NCBI GenBank assembly: GCA_965279405.1
Contig: OZ257157.1
Span: 4,650,001 to 4,714,000, forward strand
Direction: 5' to 3'
DNA: 64,000 bases
Source: CBDDIP01 sp965279405
GTDB taxonomy: Bacteria > Actinomycetota > Acidimicrobiia > Acidimicrobiales > Ilumatobacteraceae
Positions 59,711 through 64,000 of the stretch are shown piece after piece; the stretch's first letter is position 1, and each line of letters starts with the position of its first letter. The notes under the pieces were generated by a model. It did no database searches. It was not told where the DNA came from and saw only the letters and a list, made by a program, of their open reading frames with translations. The translations under genes and the position numbers were made by a program.

Positions 59711-60921
59711 CGCGGCTCCTTGGGCAAGCCGAGGACCATCTCGCCGATGATGTTGCGCTGGATCTGCGAGGAGCCGGCGTAGATCGTTCCGGCCCGAGCG
59801 TTGAGGAACGTGCCCACCCAGCTCCACGAGCTGTTCGGCGCGCCAGCGTCGTCGGCCTGGAACGCCGACGACGGACGGCGACCGTCCGGTGTGAGCGCGG
59901 CTGCACCGAGGATGTCCATCGCCAGCTCGGTGACCTCCTGGTGGTACTCGCTCCAGTACAGCTTGGAGATCGCACCGTCCGGGCCCGGGTGGTGGCCCTT
60001 GAGGAACTGGGTCAGCACGCGCATCCCGTTGTAGCGCATGATCTGCACCTTGGTCGCGCACGCGGCGAGCCGCTGGCGGATCCGCGGATCGTCGGCGACA
60101 CCGGCGTCCTTGGCGAGGATCAGCAACCGGTCGAGCTCGGCCTGGAAGCGGATCGGCATCGTCGCCGCCGCCTCGCCACGCTCGAAGCCGAGCAGCGTCA
60201 TCGCCACGGCCCAACCGTTGTTCAGCCCACCGACCACTTCGTCTTTCGGCGCGGTGGCGTCGGTGTAGAAGACCTCGTTGAACTCGCTCTCGCCGGAGAT
60301 CATCCGGATCGGGCGGACCTCGATGCCCGGCTGGCGCATGTCGACGAGCACGAACGAGATGCCCTTGTGCCGAGGCGCGTCCGGGTCGGTGCGAACGAGC
60401 GTGAAGATGTGGTCGGCGAGGTGGCCGGCCGACGTCCAGATCTTCTGGCCGTTGAGGATCCACTGATCGCCGTCGAGCACGCCGCGCAGCCCGAGGTTGC
60501 TCAGGTCGCTGCCGGCGTTCGGCTCGCTGTAGCCCTGGCACCACACGTCCTCGCCGGACAGGATGCGCGGCAGGTAGCGCTGCTTCTGCTCCTCGGAGCC
60601 CCACTGCAGCAGCGTGTTGCCGAGCATCTGGATGCCGAACACGTCGTTCGGTCCACCCGTCGGCACGCCTGCCTTGGCGAACTCCTCGCCGAGGATGACT
60701 TGCTCGAGCGCCGTCAGTCCGGCGCCGCCGTACTGCGTCGGCCAGCCGGTGGCGAGGTAGCCGCCCTCGTACAGGGTCTTGCGCCAATCGGTGACGAACT
60801 GGTGCAGCTCGTCACCCTCCAACTTGCCGATGCCACCCCAGCGAGCGGGCAGCTTCTCGGCGAGGAACGCCTGCACCTTCTCGCGGTAGGCCTCGGCTTC
60901 AGGTGTGTAGACCGGATGCAT
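59707..60921 (-). CDS. Acyl-CoA dehydrogenase (third in window)
   Basis: A 404-residue acyl-CoA dehydrogenase. Motifs are GWPTQYGGAGLTALEQVIL, WCQGYSEPNAGSDLSNL, ILNGQKIWTSAGH, and RAGTIYAGSSQIQRNIIGEMVLGLPKEPR. It belongs to a different branch from the island pair (it has AGSSQIQRN where they have AGGTD(E/Q)IQRN). It resembles FadE-type enzymes that act as heteromers in steroid or short-chain degradation; no partner is adjacent. ATG at 60921 gives MHPVYTPEAEAYREKV. Confidence 0.88.
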   Translation of the reverse strand: MHPVYTPEAEAYREKVQAFLAEKLPARWGGIGKLEGDELHQFVTDWRKTLYEGGYLATGWPTQYGGAGLTALEQVILGEEFAKAGVPTGGPNDVFGIQMLGNTLLQWGSEEQKQRYLPRILSGEDVWCQGYSEPNAGSDLSNLGLRGVLDGDQWILNGQKIWTSAGHLADHIFTLVRTDPDAPRHKGISFVLVDMRQPGIEVRPIRMISGESEFNEVFYTDATAPKDEVVGGLNNGWAVAMTLLGFERGEAAATMPIRFQAELDRLLILAKDAGVADDPRIRQRLAACATKVQIMRYNGMRVLTQFLKGHHPGPDGAISKLYWSEYHQEVTELAMDILGAAALTPDGRRPSSAFQADDAGAPNSSWSWVGTFLNARAGTIYAGSSQIQRNIIGEMVLGLPKEPR

Positions 60922-60984
60922 GGCCCGAGGTTACCCACCGGTAGGCATGGCAGCCGCACTTGCCCGTCAGCGCGGCGTTGCCGC

Positions 60985-61992
60985 TCAGCCGCGACGAGGC
61001 GACCGGACGCGGGCTTTCAACCACGCGTGCTTCAACGACAACCGCGGCGGCGGCCCGAGATCGGGCAGAACGGGCGGCGGGTCATCACCGACCACGGGGC
61101 GGAACACGAGCTCGGCGAGATGCTCTGGCGGCGGCGACGTCAGGTCAGCCGACACTGGTTCGTTCTCCGACCAGTGCTGAGCGACGACTCCGGCTCGGCG
61201 AAGGATCTCTGCGATCGTCGGCGATTCGCTCGGGTCGAACCGCGCGAGGACGTCGGCGATCAGCGATCTCGCCTCCTCGTGGCGATCGAGTGCCCACAGC
61301 GCACCGGCTTGGTTCGCCATCGCTGTCGCGACGTGACGGCGCAGTTCCACGTCAGGCGAAGCGGTGTAGCGACCGATCACGTCGAGGTAGGCGACGATCG
61401 CCGTCTCGCCGCGACGAAGTTCGAGCGCGTCGTTGCCGATGCCGCACAGGATCTCGGCGACGAGCCGATGTGTCGCGATCAGATCGTCGTCCGTGCCATA
61501 GAGCTCGGTGATCGTGTCGAACGCCGCCTTCGCTGCAGCCCGGTTGCCGATCCGCCACAAGGCTCGCGACTTGTCGCGACGTGACAGCGCGACCTGGAGC
61601 CGGATCGCCGGGTCGCCTTCGACACCGAACCGGGTGATCACGTCAACCGCAGCGCGAGCGGCGTCGCTCGAGCGATCGAGATGCAGGAGCATCCGCGTGC
61701 GCTGGCGCATTCCTCGAGCGACGACCGCGCGGACTCCTACGTCGACATGATCCCCGAACCGTTGGACCGCGTCGTCGAACAGCGGCAAGGAGACCGCCGG
61801 ATCATCGATGACGAGCGCGGCGTTCACGAGTGCGCGAGCAACCTGCGCGACGACTGCCGGGTGGTCGGCTGAGCCGAAGCGCTGCTCGACCTCGTCGTAG
61901 CGCGCCAGGGCCGAGGCGTCGTCACCCACCTCTCCGAACGCGACGCCTTCGTCGTTGAGCTGTGCGGCGATCGCCGCGTCGGCGTCGCTCAT
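60985..61992 (-). CDS. TPR-like repeat protein, unknown function
   Basis: A 335-residue soluble protein with about six helix-turn-helix repeats in the style of tetratricopeptide repeats (LNDEGVAFGEVGDDASALARYDEVEQRFG; ALVNAALVIDDPAVSLPLFDDAVQRFG; DKSRALWRIGNRAAAKAAFDTITELYG; NQAGALWALDRHEEARSLIADVLARF). The C-terminus is Pro-rich. TPRs mediate protein contacts; no partner is evident. Downstream is the ACAD gene after 63 bp. Confidence 0.72.
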   Translation of the reverse strand: MSDADAAIAAQLNDEGVAFGEVGDDASALARYDEVEQRFGSADHPAVVAQVARALVNAALVIDDPAVSLPLFDDAVQRFGDHVDVGVRAVVARGMRQRTRMLLHLDRSSDAARAAVDVITRFGVEGDPAIRLQVALSRRDKSRALWRIGNRAAAKAAFDTITELYGTDDDLIATHRLVAEILCGIGNDALELRRGETAIVAYLDVIGRYTASPDVELRRHVATAMANQAGALWALDRHEEARSLIADVLARFDPSESPTIAEILRRAGVVAQHWSENEPVSADLTSPPPEHLAELVFRPVVGDDPPPVLPDLGPPPRLSLKHAWLKARVRSPRRG

Positions 61993-62013
61993 CGTCGATC
62001 CGGTTGCTGGGCC

Positions 62014-62883
62014 TCAGCGCGGCGCGAGGCGGGCCAGCGCGGCGGCACCGACGAGCGGCGCCCACTGACCGAGGCCGGCGGGGATGATGCGGATGTCGGA
62101 GGTGAACGACAGCCGGCCGCGTTGGTGCGCCTCGTTCTCGGCGGCGCGGAAGAACGTGTCGCCGAAGCCGAGTGCCACCGAACCACCGATGACCGCCAGA
62201 CGCAGATCGCAGATCGCCGCCAGTGAGGCGACGGCGCGACCCATCAACATGCCGGTGCGCTCGACGGTGGCCTGCGGCGCGCGCTGCGGCGGTCGGCCCG
62301 TCTCGGCTTCGATCGCGGGGCCGCTGCAGTACGCCTCGAGGCAACCGCGGCCGCCGCACTGGCACGGGCGGCCGTCGGGCTCGACGACGATGTGCCCGAT
62401 GTGCCCGGCGTTGCCGACACGACCGTGCAGCAAGCGACCGCGGCTGACGATCCCGCCGCCGACGCCGGTGCCGACGACGACCCCGACGAAGTCACGCTCG
62501 CCCATCGCCGCCCCGCACCACATCTCGCCGAGCGCCAACGCCTTCGCATCGTTGTCGACGACGGTCGGCAGCTGGGTCAGCTCCTCGACCTCGGCGGCCA
62601 ACGGGAACGCCTTCCAGGACGGGATGTGCAACGGCGTCACCGTGCGCTGGGCCGGATCCATCGGTCCGCCGCAACCGACACCCGCGGCGATCGGTGGCGT
62701 CGGGGCCGCAGCCAGCACGCGCAGCACGAGGCGCGACAACGCCGGCCACACGTCACGCGGTGGCGTCGCGACGCGGTCGCGGACGAGCACGGCACCTGAC
62801 TCGTCGACGATGCCCGCGGCCAGCTTCGTGCCGCCGACGTCGATGGCCAGATAGCACGCCGGTGCCCGACCCGACCCTGTCAT
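62014..62883 (-). CDS. ROK-family sugar kinase (glucokinase-like)
   Basis: A 289-residue kinase. The phosphate loop is YLAIDVGGTKLAAGIVD, the catalytic Asp region is VVDNDAKALALGEMW, and VVGTGVGGGIVSRGRLLHG and the zinc motif CQCGGRGCLEAYCSG are typical of ROK glucokinases. No DNA-binding domain is present, so it is a kinase rather than a repressor. ATG at 62883 is chosen; a start 75 bases upstream would add an Ala/Thr-rich tail. Confidence 0.88.
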   Translation of the reverse strand: MTGSGRAPACYLAIDVGGTKLAAGIVDESGAVLVRDRVATPPRDVWPALSRLVLRVLAAAPTPPIAAGVGCGGPMDPAQRTVTPLHIPSWKAFPLAAEVEELTQLPTVVDNDAKALALGEMWCGAAMGERDFVGVVVGTGVGGGIVSRGRLLHGRVGNAGHIGHIVVEPDGRPCQCGGRGCLEAYCSGPAIEAETGRPPQRAPQATVERTGMLMGRAVASLAAICDLRLAVIGGSVALGFGDTFFRAAENEAHQRGRLSFTSDIRIIPAGLGQWAPLVGAAALARLAPR

Positions 62884-62987
62884 CGCTGCACCGGTGCTCG
62901 CTGTCCCGGTGTTGGCGGCCGTGTTCACGGCGGCCGACGGTACCTCGTGAATGCGCACATGGGCGATCGCCGTCTACCCTTCGGCAC

Positions 62988-63953
<966 letters not shown>

Positions 63954-63956
63954 GCC

Positions 63957-64000
63957 GTGCTCACGCGGCACGGCTGGACTGCCGTCGTCGCTGCCGTCAG
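63957..64000 (+). CDS. Start of a DUF58 protein gene (partial, cut by window end)
   Basis: GTG at 63957, three bases after the moxR stop, opens a frame reading LTRHGWTAVVAAV before the edge. DUF58 proteins typically start LTxRGW followed by a membrane helix and are nearly always coupled to moxR. Only 14 codons are visible, so the call rests mainly on context. Confidence 0.55.
   Translation, partial: MLTRHGWTAVVAAV

Noticed and set aside
62941..62970. Third locus of the 41-bp palindrome (GCGCACATGGGCGATCGCC)
   Set aside because: Only about 15 bp resemble the repeat core, with a 2-bp insertion and no matching arms; chance similarity is likely.

Overview
This 64 kb window is high-GC DNA (codon third positions mostly G or C) from an actinobacterium. 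Four things support that: a mycothiol ligase (mshC), an F420-NADP reductase, a proteasome-activator gene (bpa) and a translational T-box in front of ileS. Together with the gene order they suggest the class Acidimicrobiia, near Ilumatobacter. That placement is inference from gene content; no 16S gene is present. No rRNA, tRNA, insertion sequence, prophage or CRISPR array was recognised.

Region 1 (1-14.4 kb) is an accessory catabolic island: the start of a lipoprotein binding protein, three acyl-CoA/AMP ligases, a GlcG-like protein, an AhpD-like protein, a nitroreductase, a TetR regulator, a SnoaL-like protein, two acyl-CoA dehydrogenases and two HpaB-type flavoproteins. The layout is mirror-symmetric (HpaB, ACAD then ACAD, HpaB on opposite strands). 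The promoters carry one shared 17-bp palindrome, TCTGA-N7-TCAGA, probably the operator of the local TetR protein. The substrate is not evident.

Region 2 (14.4-28.1 kb) is mixed: a three-gene operon (41-aa peptide, ribbon-helix-helix protein, DUF4097 protein) behind a four-half-site operator; plsC; mshC overlapping an F420 reductase operon; an InhA-type enoyl reductase; an ECF sigma factor with a membrane partner; a decayed cysteine hydrolase; a DUF255 protein; a repeat-bearing lipoprotein; and a thiolase/DUF35/nitroreductase group.

Region 3 (28.2-34.6 kb) holds dnaE, bpa, a phosphodiesterase, an Rrf2 regulator and a striking intergenic array of seven 41-bp palindromes spaced about 62 bp apart.

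Region 4 (34.6-57.8 kb) is the division and cell-wall (dcw) cluster on the minus strand, in transcription order mraZ, rsmH, ftsL, ftsI, murE, mraY, murD, ftsW, murG, murC, murB, ftsQ, ftsZ, yggS, sepF, divIVA, ileS, a DksA-like gene, lspA, rluD. Nearly all junctions from ftsL to ftsQ are ATGA, GTGA or TGATG overlaps. murF is absent from its usual place. A 120-bp element with 16-bp terminal inverted repeats sits between mraZ and rsmH. One more copy of the palindrome from region 3 lies upstream of mraZ.

Region 5 (58-64 kb) holds a lipoate-ligase-like gene, an HNH nuclease, a third acyl-CoA dehydrogenase with a small overlapping gene, a TPR-like protein, a ROK kinase, a MoxR ATPase and the first bases of a DUF58 gene.
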